This document shows positions 23,771 to 35,329 of a stretch of DNA of 64,000 nt, one piece after another; position 1 is the first letter of the stretch, and the number at the start of each line of letters is the position of its first letter. The stretch covers positions 113,825,263-113,889,262 of the forward strand of contig NC_080677.1 in the NCBI RefSeq assembly GCF_030445035.2. Reading direction: 5' to 3'. A program made the translations under genes and the position numbers. This DNA is from Dasypus novemcinctus (lineage: Eukaryota; Chordata; Mammalia; Cingulata; Dasypodidae). The notes under the pieces are model-generated. The model ran no database searches and was not told the origin of the DNA. It worked only from the letters and a program-made list of their open reading frames with translations.

Positions 23771-24973
23771 TCCATAGTGTGATCTTCTGCCCTCCATAGA
23801 TTCAAATTCGCCCATCAACTACTCTCCCTGGTTTTTGTACCTTATTTTATTTTATTTTCCACCTTTTATGTTCAAATTCTTCTTTTTGTTTTCACCCAGG
23901 AATCTCTGTTTTTTTGTTAATGTGAGTTTCTATTTTCCTTTATGCCCTCCTCACTTCTTCACTCTCCTCCACTCTGCTTCTTATCTCACTCAACACTTGG
24001 GTCTCCCTTCTTCCTTTACCTCCCTTTGTTTTGAGTCACTCTTGACTGCACCTCAAGTAGGCTACATTATCTGTCGTAATACATATAGGAAGTATCCCCT
24101 GCATTTCTAAGACAAGCCAAGGCAGAGTTGCACACATAACATGCACACATGCACACACAAGCACACCCACTTTCAAAGAAACCACCAAATGTTTCAAGCT
24201 GTTTTGGTCTCAGTCCTATATAGACTGTCCACCACTTTAGCACCTCTGACCAGAGACGAACAATCCCTGCTCCATGCAAGCAGCCAAGCCTACAAGTATC
24301 ATGTGTACATGATCTGTGTATGTGTCTAGGTCCTTGCAAGTCACATTTTCTCTGTGTGTACATATGTATGCATACGGTTGAACATGATGAAAATATGTAT
24401 TACTTAAAGTTACATTCAAAGCTAACTGTGCACTGCCTTCATTATGATTTCAGTAATCTGGAATTTTTTTTTTATCCTTTAAAGTAAATATACTAAAGTT
24501 CTAGAAATGATTGCTATAGATTCAATATAAATAGAAATAAGCCTTGCAGCAAAAAGGATAGAATAAATTTGCACTTGAGCCCCTTTCAACTGTCATTTTT
24601 ATACGATTCGATCATCTGCAACTTATGGTTCATTCTGAAAAAAGATGTTTCTTAGACTTAGAGTTGTGTGAGGAAAGGAAGGCCTGAAGCTCTTTCTCTT
24701 AAACTTTGAAAATGAGAAAGGCAGAATGTTCTCTTCTTACAAATTACTGGAAACCAACCCACAGATGTCTGAAATTCTTGACAGCATAACCCTTGACTGT
24801 CAGCTGGAGAAAGCTGCTCTCATTCTTCGTTATTTATTTCTTTGGTTAGTTGGTTTTGTTTTTTGATGATAATTTTCTTTCTCTTTTTTTCCATGTACCC
24901 TGAAAATTAATGAATAAGGAAAGGAAATAATGAAAGGAGATAATTTATGAAAGGAAATTAGGTTAACATTAAA
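23771..24973. other. Unclassified, with (CA)n at 24,131-24,170
   Basis: T-rich plus-strand sequence at 23.8-24.05 kb, an interrupted CA-rich microsatellite at 24,131-24,170, then AT-rich DNA. Short frames here are explained by base composition. Confidence 0.4.
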
Positions 24974-25219
24974 TTTCCTTCTTTTCTTCCTCCCTCCCTT
25001 CCTTCTTTTCTCACTTTCTTTCTTCCCTCCTTCCTCCTTCCCTCTCTCCCTTTTCTTCTTCTTGTTCGCCATCTGCTCATTGTCCTCCTCCTTATTCCTC
25101 CTCCCCTTCATCTTTCTCATCCCTCCCCTCCTCCTTCCTCTTCCTCCTCCTTCCTCTTCCTCCTCCTTTTTTCCCCTCCTCCTCCTCCTTCTCCGTCTTC
25201 ATCTTCATCTTTCCTTTTA
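24974..25219. repeat. Long polypyrimidine/polypurine tract
   Basis: About 245 bases almost wholly C and T on the plus strand, made of TTCC, TCC and CTT units (CCTCCTTCCTCTTCCTCC and similar). A 126-codon serine/leucine-rich frame and a lysine/glutamate/arginine-rich minus frame across it are products of the tract. Mirror-like polypurine DNA of this length can adopt triplex (H-DNA) form. Confidence 0.9.
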
Positions 25220-25754
25220 TTTTTTGTTTCATCTCACATTGAGATTAATACAGTTGGAACTGTCCCACTGCTGTTGGGCAGCCATGTGCTTTCATCATAA
25301 TGGTCTTAAGGTTCTGCTTAGATACGTCTTTTTAAGGAGATTAATGAAAAAATCAAAATATTCCAACAACACCCTGCATGGTAGGTATGTAGTAATGACA
25401 ATGGTGGAATGGAAATATTTATCCAAGGGTCTGCTGCCCTAGGACTTGATGTAGTAATTACTATTAGCCAGCCTAGAACCACTAACCCACCTCTGCTCAA
25501 GCAACTAGGAAATGAGGAGTATTGGAGTTTGAAGTTTGTTTTTTATTTTTATTTTATTTTATTTTCATGCATTTAATATTTCTGTTCTGAGATGTGCTGT
25601 TCAAATAAAAACAACTGCTCTTTCCACTGGGAGTAGTTTCTAGTTTGCCAATTCTTTTCTTCCTGAATAGTTGCAAAGAGGTTTAAGTTTTTCATGTCTT
25701 GGCTCTTGTATTTTGTGGGCATCTCTTTTTCCAGGTGGGAGATCTAATAGAAAA
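25220..25754. other. Unclassified sequence
   Basis: No repeat family recognised apart from short (ATTTT)n at about 25,540-25,566. No coding signal. Confidence 0.4.
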
Positions 25755-25930
25755 GTGACCTCAATTCCTGTCTCATGTCCACAGCTGATAACCTGTGTGA
25801 CTTTTAACAGTCTCCTTGTGTCCCTGCCTTCCTAACTATAAACTGATATTAGCCTTTGCCTTTCTTTTTAAGGTATGAAGCAATGAGATCATTTCTGTGA
25901 AGGAACTTCAGGCATTAAAGTGCCTTAAAG
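25755..25930 (+). repeat. MIR-like SINE
   Basis: Forward MIR order: GTGACCTCAATTCCTG, AACCTGTGTGACTTTTAAC, TCCCTGCCTTCCTAAC, TATAAACTGATATTAGCC, and a 3' part with GAACTTCAGGCATTAAAG. Confidence 0.55.
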
Positions 25931-26484
25931 CATGCACACATGGTTTTCCTTTATTTTTCTTTTGAAGTATGAAGACGTTTGGGTTTGTTTTTTTGGAAGA
26001 TATAAGCCATATATTCGTAAAGGAAACTCTATATTCAGGTTCAGGATGTGAAGTTTTTAATATTTACCCTGTGCTTGTCAGTTTCATCTGACTCCTTTTG
26101 GGGCTGACTCAGTCCCAGTTTCAACCTTTCCTTCTTTCTTTTCTTTTAGGTTTCTGAGGCAAACATATTCCTTTCCATTCTACTCTTTAAAAACAATATT
26201 GACAACCACCTTGGTTAAAGACTATCTGAAATGTTAAGGTCCTGAAAAGTGATGCTTAAGGCAGATTACAATCTAACTGAAGCCTTTCTCTAATGTCATC
26301 AGAAGCAATTTAAAATGCGCTTTACTTGAAATCAAAGCACATAGTGAACAAGTGCAGAATCTTAGAATGTTATTGCCCTCAGAGTCACTAAAATTGTCTT
26401 TCATTGGCATATAAATTTCTAACAAGAGGTCACGTGAAAATTCTGTGCTTCATAATCTCTATGGTTATTACATCTATAGCTGAA
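25931..26484. other. Unclassified sequence
   Basis: Contains a strong acceptor-like tract (CCTTCTTTCTTTTCTTTTAG, ending about 26,150) but no donor or frame follows it. No repeat is recognised. Confidence 0.4.
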
Positions 26485-26499
26485 TATATTAGAGGTTTT

Positions 26500-26619
26500 T
26501 TAAAAAAAATGTATGACACTAATTTTTTATTTTTATTTTTTTAGGAGGTACCAGAGATTGGACCTGGGACCTTGTATGTGGGAGGCAGGTGCTCAACCAC
26601 TGAGCTACACCCGCTCCCT
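26500..26619 (-). mobile_element. Short tRNA-type SINE with TSD
   Basis: Read on the minus strand: GGGAGCGGGTGTAGCTCAGT, GTTGAGCACCTGCCTCCC, then a B-box-like GGTCCAATCTC and an A-rich tail. Flanked by TATATTAGAGGTTTT (26,485-26,499) and TATATTAGAGTTTTA (26,620-26,634), a 15 bp duplication with few mismatches. It is the simple one-unit form related to the armadillo DAS-SINEs. From memory, the family derives from tRNA-Ala. Confidence 0.85.
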
Positions 26620-26739
26620 TATATTAGAGTTTTAGTATGATCTGAGAACTTAAGAAGAGCCAAAAAGAGCATGTTTGATCCTAGCAGGTGTATGAGGGGC
26701 CAAACTCACATAAACAATCACATAGATGGGTCAAATTGT

Positions 26740-26960
26740 CTATTTGTATTTTTTTAAAACACTTTTTCATTTTAGAATAGTTTTATATTTATAGACGAGT
26801 TGCAAGAATATTAAAATTCCCAAATACCCTACACCCAGTTTCCCCTATCATGGCACATTTGTCACAACTGGTGAACCAATATCAGTACATTATTATTAAC
26901 AAAAATCCATAATTAATTTGGATTTCCCAAGGTTTTAACTAATGCCCTTTTATTTATTTT
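26740..26960 (-). mobile_element. L1 3' UTR fragment
   Basis: Reverse-strand L1 3' UTR text: GACGAGTTGCAAGAATATT, CCCTACACCCAGTTTCCCC, GGCACATTTGTCACAACTGG. Old mammalian subfamily. No frame. Confidence 0.65.
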
Positions 26961-27367
26961 TTAAGTCTCTTAAAACAGAAAAATGTTTTTATGGAAAAAA
27001 TATAATGTGTGCATTATTGAGATATTGATGGGACTCTAATACCTAAGTGGAAATTGCATAAGCAAATCCTTTTCTTGAATATATGCTTACTGGACCCCAA
27101 TCTCTTGGGGACTTTCCACTTGAAAACCCAAGGCCTCCTCTGGTCTTTGGTTTGTTTCCCCTGAGACCATTAGCAGATTCTGCAGCCTGGCTCAGTCTAG
27201 AGCCCAGTTACTGCTGCTACTGAGGATGGTCATCCCAAACAGAGAGTAATAATATCCAGCACTACTCCCTCCCATTCCATAGTTTTAGGTGGGAAAATCA
27301 GAGTGAAGGGTTTACTTGGCTGTTGACCGGCTGAAACTTTGCTCTTAAATTGCATCCCACTACAGTT
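26961..27367. other. Unclassified sequence
   Basis: Nothing recognised between the L1 fragment and the SINE at 27,384. Confidence 0.4.
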
Positions 27368-27383
27368 ATTTGGGAGAACTTTT

Positions 27384-27802
27384 TTATTTTATTTCATGTT
27401 ATTTTATTTTTAATTCCCCCCCCCCCCCCGCCCAATTGTCTGCTCTCTGTGTCCATTCGCTGTGTGTTCTTCTGTGACTGCTTCTGTTCTTATCAGCGGC
27501 ACCGGGAATCTGTGTTTCTTTTTTTGTTGCGTTATCTTGTTGTGTCAGCTCTCCATGTGTGTGGGACCATTCTTGGGCAGACTGCACTTTCTTTCGTGCT
27601 GGGTGGCTCTACTTATGGGGCGCATTCCTTGCTCGTGGAGCTCCCCTAGGTGGGGGACACCCCTGCGTGACACAGCACTCCTTGCGTGCATCAGCACTGC
27701 ACATGGGCCAGCTCCACACCGGTCAAGGAGGTCTGGGGTTTGAACCGCGGACCTCCCATGTGGTAGACGGATGCCCTAACCACTGGGCCAAGTCCGCTTC
27801 CC
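27384..27802 (-). mobile_element. Armadillo DAS-type SINE, full length
   Basis: Minus-strand copy: the tRNA-like head (GGGAAGCGGACTTGGCCCAG) ends at 27,802, the body carries the CAAGGAGTGCTGTG-type block, and the A-rich tail lies at the left. TSD ATTTGGGAGAACTTTT (27,368-27,383) and ATTTGTGAGAACTTTT (27,803-27,818), one mismatch in 16. A run of 14 C (27,416-27,429) sits in the tail-proximal part. Long open frames across it are shared with other copies and are not genes. Confidence 0.92.
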
Positions 27803-28044
27803 ATTTGTGAGAACTTTTGACACTAACAAAAGGAAAAAAAGACCTAATCCACAGTTGCTCAGATCTTTACATATCTAGGTGTTGGCCAGTTTAAAAACAG
27901 GACAAACCATAAAAAATAGCTATCACTATCTAAGAGATAAATTATGGAGGGACTTGCTTCATAGAAATCATCCCATTAACTGTCTTCCATACACTGAGCT
28001 TAAAAACTTTCTTTAAATTGTAAGTTAATCACAGATAATAGTGG

Positions 28045-28190
28045 AAAGCATCCTTTTAATCCAGTTTCTGCTTTTGAGCTATTAATGACCTTAGGTAAGT
28101 AACTCAATCTTCAGGGGCTTCAATTCTTATAATTCTTATAATGAAGGAGTTGGACTAGATATGTGTGTCTTCCAATTCTAAAGTTGTTTG
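28045..28190 (+). repeat. MIR-like SINE
   Basis: CCAGTTTCTGCTTTTGAGC, AATGACCTTAGGTAAGTAAC, TCAATCTTCAGGGGCTTC, and GAAGGAGTTGGACTAGAT followed by TCTTCCAATTCTAAAG: the 3' block is characteristic of MIR-class SINEs. Confidence 0.65.
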
Positions 28191-29493
28191 GACTTATGGT
28201 TTTATAGTCTTCCCTCATAATGCTAATTGTTCTTTCTATTAAGGACACTTCCTTAATGTTGTTGTGTTTTGTTGACAAATCACTTTAAAGGGGGGAAAGT
28301 TAAATATAATTCAAATACTGATTTTAAATGAGTTACCCTCAAGATAAGCAGTTATTTAATATATTTCAGTTGGTTTGTTTTAAAAGTTGATTTTTGTGTA
28401 GAGACACAATCTAACACTTAGGTGATCAACTGAGTGGAAATTTGAGCATGTTCTTTGTAAAATTATATCTTCATATTAAAACGTTAATTGGGGTGTGTCT
28501 ACTTTTTTACGGTATAAAACAATCTTGATTCAGAAATAGTCCTCCAGAATCTTAATGGCAACAATATCAGCACATTGGGTTGGCTATTTAAGCATAAGTG
28601 AAGCTGTTAAAGGATACCTCTCATAAAAAGAATGATTGAATCAACTCTCAAATAGGAGCATATCAAAGTCAAGGAAGAGAGTAAGAGTTCAAGGCACAGG
28701 GTGGAAATAGTCACTAGGTTTCGCCATCTGTTTTTGGTCTTTCCTGTTCCACATGTAGTGATATAGTTTATATAACAGAAACTCCCCAGAGGATCAGAAA
28801 GCAGAAAGAACAGATTTATGGAACCAGATGTGAGTTAGCATTTCTATAGGTGTGACACTGCAGCTGAAAGAACATGTTGTACCAGGGATGGAGTTTCTTA
28901 TTATGTAATCAGTATAAATTACCACTAGACTTTTACAGAGGTTGGTAAAGCAAACATGTGTCATTTGGATTGGTCTTCTGATCCATAAAGAGAAACTGCT
29001 TCACTTGAGGGCACAACGTGAAAAAATGCACCATTTAGTATTTAGAAAATAATTGGTAGCAAATACCATGACAGTAATCATCAGGCAAGGTTTTCTAAGA
29101 TTCTATACAGAAGGAATTCCTGGTGATTAGAGGTAAATAGTGTGTATATGTTTTCTTCATCAAGAAAGACAAGGAACAGTTCATAATTATTTATAAAGTC
29201 TTTCAGTATCTGTGAGAAAGAGCCAGTGGGTGAAAATGATTAGAGGACTGGAAAAAATAGAACTCAATAAAATTGGTGAAAAATTAGTCAATCTACAAAA
29301 AAATCTTGGTTGGATAAGAAAATAGTCAGGACTATAAAAAACGGATTAATTTGGAAAATTTCAGAGCATCTTGACAATTATATATGAATAAGAGAATTTT
29401 TAAATTCTAGATGTAAGAATGAAAATGTTTCTAGTTAAATAAACTTTTTTTTTCAATAAAACACCTAACTCAAATGTTTTTATTATTTTTTTC
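28191..29493. other. Unclassified, probably unique sequence
   Basis: AT-rich with no recognised repeat, coding frame or paired splice signal. Confidence 0.4.
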
Positions 29494-29506
29494 TGAATTG
29501 GGTGTT

Positions 29507-29935
29507 TTGTTTTTTTAAAAAAAATTATTTATTTTTATTTCTCTCTCCTTTCCCGCCCACCCGCCCCCCCTCGTTGTCTGCTTTCTGTGTCCATTTGCTG
29601 TGTGTTCTCTGTCCGCTTGTATTCTTGTCAGTGGGACCAGGAATTTGTGTCTCGTTTTGTTGCATCCTCTTGCTGTGTCAGCTCTCCATGTGTGCGGCAC
29701 CATTCCTGGGCAGGCTGCACCCTTTTTGCACTGGGCAGCTATCCTTACAGGGTGCACTCATTGTGTGTGGGGCTCCCCTATGCAGGGAACACCCCCGCGT
29801 GGCATGGCACTCCTTGCGTGCATCAGCACTGTGTGTGGGCCAGCTCATCACACAGGCCAGGAGGTCCTGGGTTTGAACGTTGGACCTCCCATGTGGTAGG
29901 TGGATGCCCTATCCATTGGGCCAAATCTGCTTCCC
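29507..29935 (-). mobile_element. Armadillo DAS-type SINE, full length
   Basis: Minus-strand copy with head ending at 29,935 (GGGAAGCAGATTTGGCCCAA on the minus strand) and T-rich left end. TSD TGAATTGGGTGTT (29,494-29,506) and TGAATTGGGTATT (29,936-29,948). Diverged in the body, so older than the copies at 33 and 37 kb. Two overlapping 124-codon frames arise from the SINE body. Confidence 0.92.
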
Positions 29936-29949
29936 TGAATTGGGTATTC

Positions 29950-31320
29950 TATCCTAAATAATGCAATGAAACAATCACAAACACTTCTATTTTAGGACTT
30001 CTGATTTGTTTAAAATTTTTTCAATTTAGTTTAACTATGTTTTCAAATACTTTGTGTTCTTACTAATTTAAAAAACTTCCTTAAGATGTTAATTTCCAGA
30101 AGATCTGTGTAAATATCTCCCTTAATGATTGTGAATGTGTGCATTTCTCCCTGTAAAATCTGCTGTTATTGTTGCTCATATGCTTCAAGGCTATGTTGTT
30201 TGATCCATATAAGCTCATGAATACTAAATCTTTCTGGTGGAGTATTCCTGTCATCATTAACTAATTCACCTCAAATTTTATTTTGTCAATATTGCTGCAA
30301 CATCTTTCTTTCATTATTTACTAATTACACAAAATGTAAACCTTTTAATTTTCAATATTTCTGTGTAATTACTTTAAATGGGTCTCTCATAAATCACATA
30401 TAGATTTCTAAAACCAATCAGAAATATTTCTGTTACTTAATATGTGAGTTATAAAGCCATTTATGTTTATTTTGACTGATGATATGCAGGGTATCTGAAA
30501 AGTCTGAAAACATAGAATAAACTTAGTTTTAAGCAGTATGTTAGCTACATTTTAAAACAATTTGCTCAGTAAATTTTTCTTCAAGCACCAGATGGCATTT
30601 CAAGTGAAGTATCTCTAAATTTAAAGCAATGGACTAATCATGGATCTTTAAAATGTACAATAAATGCACTCTTTTCAATGGGTTTCCAGAATTTGAGGAC
30701 CATATGTAGTGTACTTATTATACAAGACATATTGAGCATATGTGAAAAATGTAACTAACATTTAACCTTTACTGTTTTGGGTATAAACATCCTATTTATA
30801 TTTTTCTAAAATTTACATCCATATATTGTAAAGTATAAAACTTATTTTCCCACCAAATTATCCCCATTCATCCTGAAATTTATTGTTTAATAATTTATTC
30901 CTGTCTTGTTTTTAAATCCTGAAAATGACCTACTTATTGTTTAAAATAAACAATACTACTACTCCCTTACTAACAAATTTTATTGATTTCTTTGCTCCCC
31001 CTTGCCTCTAACATCCTACTCCTTCTTTCTGTATTCAATTTCCTATTTACTGACGTTATCCTTTAATTTAATTCCTTAAAAGAGTGTCACTGAATGGTAA
31101 ATCCTTTTAAATTTTGTATAAATAGACTTTTTTTATTTAGAGCTCACTCAAACATTAGTTTAGCTAGGTATATAATATTTTTGCCTGACACATTGAAGAT
31201 ATTTTTCCATTGTCTTCTAGAATCTATTATTATTTAGGAGAAGTCTGTTGTCAGTATGACTGCCCTCTCCTGTTTTTCATTATAATTTGTCTTTACTCTT
31301 TGGAAGTTTTTTGTAATTGA
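29950..31320 (-). mobile_element. L1/HAL1-like relic
   Basis: Reverse-strand blocks resembling L1/HAL1 coding DNA: TGTGTGCATTTCTCCCTG, AATGGGTCTCTCATAAATC, GCCATTTATGTTTATTTTGA, TTTTCCATTGTCTTCTAGAA, GGAGAAGTCTGTTGTCAG. A foreign-looking segment begins at about 30,487 (CAGGGTATCTGAAAAGTCTG), reminiscent of a mariner-type end, but no matching inverted terminus is seen. All frames are dead. Confidence 0.5.
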
Positions 31321-32397
31321 AGTAATATTTACACACAGATTTTAATGTAAAAATTGATGTATTTTGAAATATATTAATATATATATATGCCATGTATAAT
31401 AAACAACCCCAAATCAAATATAGAACATTTGTGGCTCTTAAGAAAAATTCCCTTGTGCCCCCTTCCAGTCAATCCCCATTGTCCCATTATCCCTATTAGA
31501 CACCCACTGTTCTGATTTCTATCATGATGTATTAAATTTGTCTGTTCTTAAAACTTATGTAAATTGAATCAAAATGGTATGAACTGGTTTTCTTATGGTC
31601 TGTTTCACACAAAATAATGTTTTTATAATTTTCCATGTTTTGCATGTATCACTAGTTCACTTTTAAAAATTGATGAGGGGAAGCAGAGTTGGCTCAACTG
31701 ATTAGGGTGTCTGCCTACCACATGGAAGGTCCAGGGTTCAAACCCAGGGCCTCCTGACCTGTGTGATAAGCTGGCCCATGTGCAGTGCTGATGCGTGCAA
31801 GGAGTGCCCTGCCACGCAGGGGTGTCCCCCACATAGGGGAGCCCCATGCACAAGAAGTTAACCCCGTAAGGAGACTCACTCTGAACGAAAAAAGTGTAGC
31901 CTGCCCAGGAGTGGTGCTGCACGCACGGAGAGCTGACGCAGCAAGATGATGCAACAAAATGAGACACAGATTCTGGGTCCTGCTGACAAGAATACAAGTG
32001 GACACAGAAAAACACACAGCAAATGGACACAGAGCAGACAGCTGGGGAAAGAAATAAACAAAAATCTTTAAAAAAAATTGATGAGCAGCATTTTTTTAAT
32101 GAATATGCCACAATTTATTTTCCATTCTCCTGTTAATAGGCATTTAAATTGTTTCCAGTTTAGGGCTATTATGAATAAAAGTATAACATTTCAATACCAT
32201 TTGTGTGTGTATGTGTGCACATATACGTGCATATGGTTTCATTTTTCTTGGGTAAGGCCCAGGAGTAGAACTGCTGAGTCTATAGTTCAGCATACATTTG
32301 CCTTCATGAGAAATTTCTGTTCTCCACTGTGATTTTTGCCATTTTAAACTCACTGCTACAAACAATATATGAACATTCCAGTGGCTCCACATCATGT
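31321..32397 (-). mobile_element. L1 3' fragment split by a SINE
   Basis: L1 3' UTR-like text (31,321-31,664) continues after the SINE at 31,678-32,072 with ORF2 3' text: TTTAAATTGTTTCCAGTTT, GGGCTATTATGAATAAAAG, GTTTCATTTTTCTTGGGTAA, AGGAGTAGAACTGCTGAG. Minus-strand L1, frames broken. Confidence 0.65.
31678..32072 (+). mobile_element. Armadillo DAS-type SINE, full length
   Basis: Plus-strand copy with head GGGAAGCAGAGTTGGCTCAA, B box GGTTCAAACCC and an A-rich 3' end. Perfect 13 bp TSD AAAAATTGATGAG at 31,665-31,677 and 32,073-32,085. Inserted into the minus-strand L1, so opposite in orientation to most SINEs nearby. Confidence 0.93.
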
Positions 32398-32412
32398 AGT
32401 CTCTTTAAAATT

Positions 32413-32860
32413 TTAAAGATTTATTTATTTTCCCCCCCTTCCCCTCCTCCTACCCTGCTGTTTTTGCTGTCTCTGTTGTCTTCTCATTTTTCCTCCTCTA
32501 GGATTCACTCAGATTCAATCCTGGGGACCTCTGATGGAAGAGAGGTTCCCTGTCAATTGTGCCACCTCAGTTCCTGGTCTCTGCTGCACTTCAGCTTGAC
32601 TTCCCCCTTGTCTTTCTTCTGAAACATCATCATCTTTGCTATGTGACTCAATTGTGTGGGGCACTGGCTCAGCACATGGGCACTCATGCAGGCACTCTTG
32701 TGGGCATTGGCTTACCATGCAGGCACTTGCACGGGCACTGGCTTGCCTCACGGGCATGCTTTCTCTTCTTTTTCACCAGGAGGCCCCAGGGATAGAAACC
32801 AGGTCCTCCCATATGGTAGGTGGAAGCTCTATCACTTGAGCCATATCCGCTTTCCGCTGA
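32413..32860 (-). mobile_element. Long armadillo-type SINE variant with TSD
   Basis: Same family as 8375-8940, here with its tRNA-like head. Minus strand: GGATATGGCTCAAGTGATAG, ACCATATGGGAGGACCTGG, CCTGGGGCCTCCTGGTG, repeated TGCCTGCATG/TGCCCGTG units, then CAGGAACTGAGGTGGC and a GACAGCAAAAACAGCAGGG tail. TSD AGTCTCTTTAAAATT (32,398-32,412) and AGTCTTTTTAAAATT (32,861-32,875). Compared with DAS copies it has an extra block of short GGCACT-type repeats. Confidence 0.85.
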
Positions 32861-32881
32861 AGTCTTTTTAAAATTAATTTT

Positions 32882-33331
32882 TAAAAAAAGATTTGTTTGT
32901 TTGTTTGTTCATTTATTTATTTATTTATTTATTAACTCCCCTTCTCTCCCCCCACCCCCAACCCAGTTGTCTGTTCTCTGTGTCTATTTGCTGCTTCATC
33001 TTCTTTGTCCGCTTCTGTTCTTGTCAGTGGCACGGAAATCTGTGTCTCTTTTTGTTGCGTCATCTTGTTGTGTCAGCTCTCCATGTGGGCAGCACCATTC
33101 CTGGGCAGGTTACACTTTCTCTCATGCTGGGCAGCCCTCCTTACGGGGCGCACTCCTTGCGCGTGGGGCTCCCTTACGCGGGGGACACTATTGCATGGCG
33201 CGGCACTCCTTGCGCGCATCAGCACTGTGCGTGGGCCAGCTCCACACGAGCCAAGGAGGCCCAGGGTTTGAACTGCAGACCTCCCATGTGGTAGAACGGA
33301 TGCCCTAACCACTGGGCCAAGTCCGCTTCCC
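32882..33331 (-). mobile_element. Armadillo DAS-type SINE, full length
   Basis: Minus-strand copy, head ending at 33,331, with a long TTTG/ATTT tail at the left (32,890-32,935). Perfect 14 bp TSD TTAAAATTAATTTT at 32,868-32,881 and 33,332-33,345. The left TSD overlaps the right TSD of the older SINE at 32,413-32,860. Frames of 162 and 133 codons are artefacts of the repeat. Confidence 0.93.
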
Positions 33332-33345
33332 TTAAAATTAATTTT

Positions 33346-34305
33346 ATTTATAAACACTTCATATTCACCTAACATATACTCTGTTTTTAACTCTTCCCCC
33401 AGATCTACTTTCTGTCTCTGCAAATTTGCTATTTCTAGACATCTCTTAAAAGTGACATCATACAATATCTTCCTTACATGTCTTATTTACTTTACTGAAC
33501 TTGTTTTCAAGGTTCTTCCATGTTACAGCATATCTCAGAACTTCATTCTTTCTTATGACCAAATAATATTCCAACTGTATGTATATACCACATTTTGTTT
33601 ATTCATTTATTTTTTGATAGATACTTGAGTTGTTTCCACCTTTTGGCTATTGTGAATAATTGGTATATACATATCTATTTAAGATGCCATTTTCAGTTTC
33701 TTTGTGTATATATATATAGATGTGGAATCGTTGGCTCATATGGTAAATCTATATTTAACTTTTTGAGGGACTGCTATAATGCTTTCCACAGTGGCTGCAC
33801 CGTTTTGAATTCACACCAACAATGCACTAGAAGCTTCAATTTTTACATCCTCTCTAACACCTATTTTCCTTTTTAAAAATAAAACCATCCTTGTGGGTGT
33901 GAACTGGTATCTTATTTTGGTTTGATTTGAATTTTGTTAATGGCTAGTGATATTGAGCATCTTTTTATATGATTATTAGCTAATTGAATATTTTCTTTGG
34001 AAAAATGTTTATTCAAGTCTTTGCCCATTTTAAAATTGGGTTTATTGCTTTTTGGTATTGTGTTGTGAAAGTTCTTTATATTTTTATTCTAGACAGAAAG
34101 CCCTTACCTGATACATGGTTTGCAACTATTTTCTCCCATTCTGTAGGGTGTCTTTTCATTTTCTTGATAATGTCTTTTGATACACAGAAGTTTTAAATTT
34201 TGATGCAGTTGAATTTATCTATTGTTTCTTTTGTTGCTTGTGTCTTGGGTACCATATCTAAGAATCCATTACCAAATTCTAGATCATGAACATTTAATTT
34301 CTTTT
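33346..34305 (-). mobile_element. L1 ORF2 3' relic, copy A
   Basis: Good reverse-strand L1 ORF2 order: GACCAAATAATATTCCAACTG, TGTTTCCACCTTTTGGCTATT, GAATCGTTGGCTCATATGG, ACAGTGGCTGCACCGTTTTG, CTTTGCCCATTTTAAAATTGG, TTTCTCCCATTCTGTAGGG, TTTGATGCAGTTGAATTTATC. Stops in every frame. Confidence 0.8.
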
Positions 34306-35329
34306 TAATTTAAATAATTCTAGTGGTATTAACTGGTATCTCATTGTGGTTTTATTTTGCATTTCTCTAAAGACAAATGATATTGAGTATATTTTTTGTT
34401 CTTATTGGCAATTTATATATATTCTATGAAGACTCTGTTCAAGGTTTTTTGTTTGTTTGTTTGTTTTTGGCCCAATTTTTAAAATTAGATCATCTTCTCT
34501 TTATTATTTTGTAAGAGCTAAGGGACTCATACATTCTGAATACTAGCCCCTTGTCAGGTATATGAATTGTACATATTTTCCTATTGGTCTGTGGCTGACC
34601 TTTTCATTTTTCTGATGGTATCTTTTGATATGTAGACTTTTTATATTTTGATGCAATCCAGTTTACCTTTTTAAAAAATATTTTTGATTAGGGCTTTTCT
34701 TTCCTCTTTAAAAAATATTTCCCTAATTGCACAGATATTCTCCCATCTTCCACCCCCTACCCCCGACATGGCTCCCTTGTTTGTTCATTGTCTGCTCATT
34801 GTTTTGTTTTAGTTTTTGCTAGTTATCTGCTCATTATTTTTTCTTTAGGAGGCATTAGGAACCGAACTCACAACCTTCCATGTGAGTGGTGGGCGTCCAA
34901 CTGCTTGAGCCACATCTGCTCCCCATCTCCCATCTTTTTTTCTTAAAAGTTTTATATAGCTTTGGTTTTTATATTTTAGGCCTATAATTCACTTAGAATT
35001 AATTTTTCTGTGTAGTGTAGGTAGTAGTTGAGATAATTTTTTTCATATGCTTATTTGTTTCAGAACAATTTGTTGAAAAACTTTCATTTCCAATTAATTA
35101 TTTTGATTCCTTTGTTGAAAATCAGTTGACTTCTACATATATGATTCTACTTCTGTGGTCTCTTTTCTGTCCCATAGATCTATTTGTCTATTTATACTAA
35201 TGCCAAATATCTTGATTACTATGACTTTCTGTCAAGTCTTGAAATCAGGTAGTATTACTTTTTCAAATTTGTTCTGCTATTTGAAGATTATTTGGTTATT
35301 CTAGGAATTTCGTCTTCTTTCTATATATA
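34306..35329 (-). mobile_element. L1 ORF2 relic, copy B
   Basis: Starts over again at the same part of ORF2 (AACTGGTATCTCATTGTGG at about 34,330) that copy A covers at about 33,900. This is therefore a second L1 in the same direction. It runs on through GATGCAATCCAGTTTACC, AACAATTTGTTGAAAAAC, CCCATAGATCTATTTGTC and GGTTATTCTAGGAATTTC. A SINE interrupts it at 34,750-34,925, and other repeats at 35,330-35,780. Confidence 0.8.
34750..34925 (-). mobile_element. tRNA-type SINE with TSD inside L1
   Basis: Minus strand: GGGGAGCAGATGTGGCTCAA, GTTGGACGCCCACCACTC, B-box-like GAGTTCGGTTCC, CCTCCTAAAG, then a tail with GAGCAGACAATGAAC. TSD TCTCCCATCTT at 34,739-34,749 and 34,926-34,936. The L1 continues exactly on the far side. 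Confidence 0.82.

Noticed and set aside
25062..25442. 126-codon Ser/Leu/Pro-rich frame
   Set aside because: Produced by the polypyrimidine tract; composition follows the simple repeat.
26500..26619. tRNA gene
   Set aside because: The tRNA-like part is the head of a SINE with an A-rich tail and TSD. The same holds for 34,750-34,925 and 59,498-59,585.
30487..30770. Mariner-type element starting CAGGGTATCTGAAAAG
   Set aside because: No matching inverted right end and no TA duplication could be found; kept only as a note in the L1/HAL1 entry.
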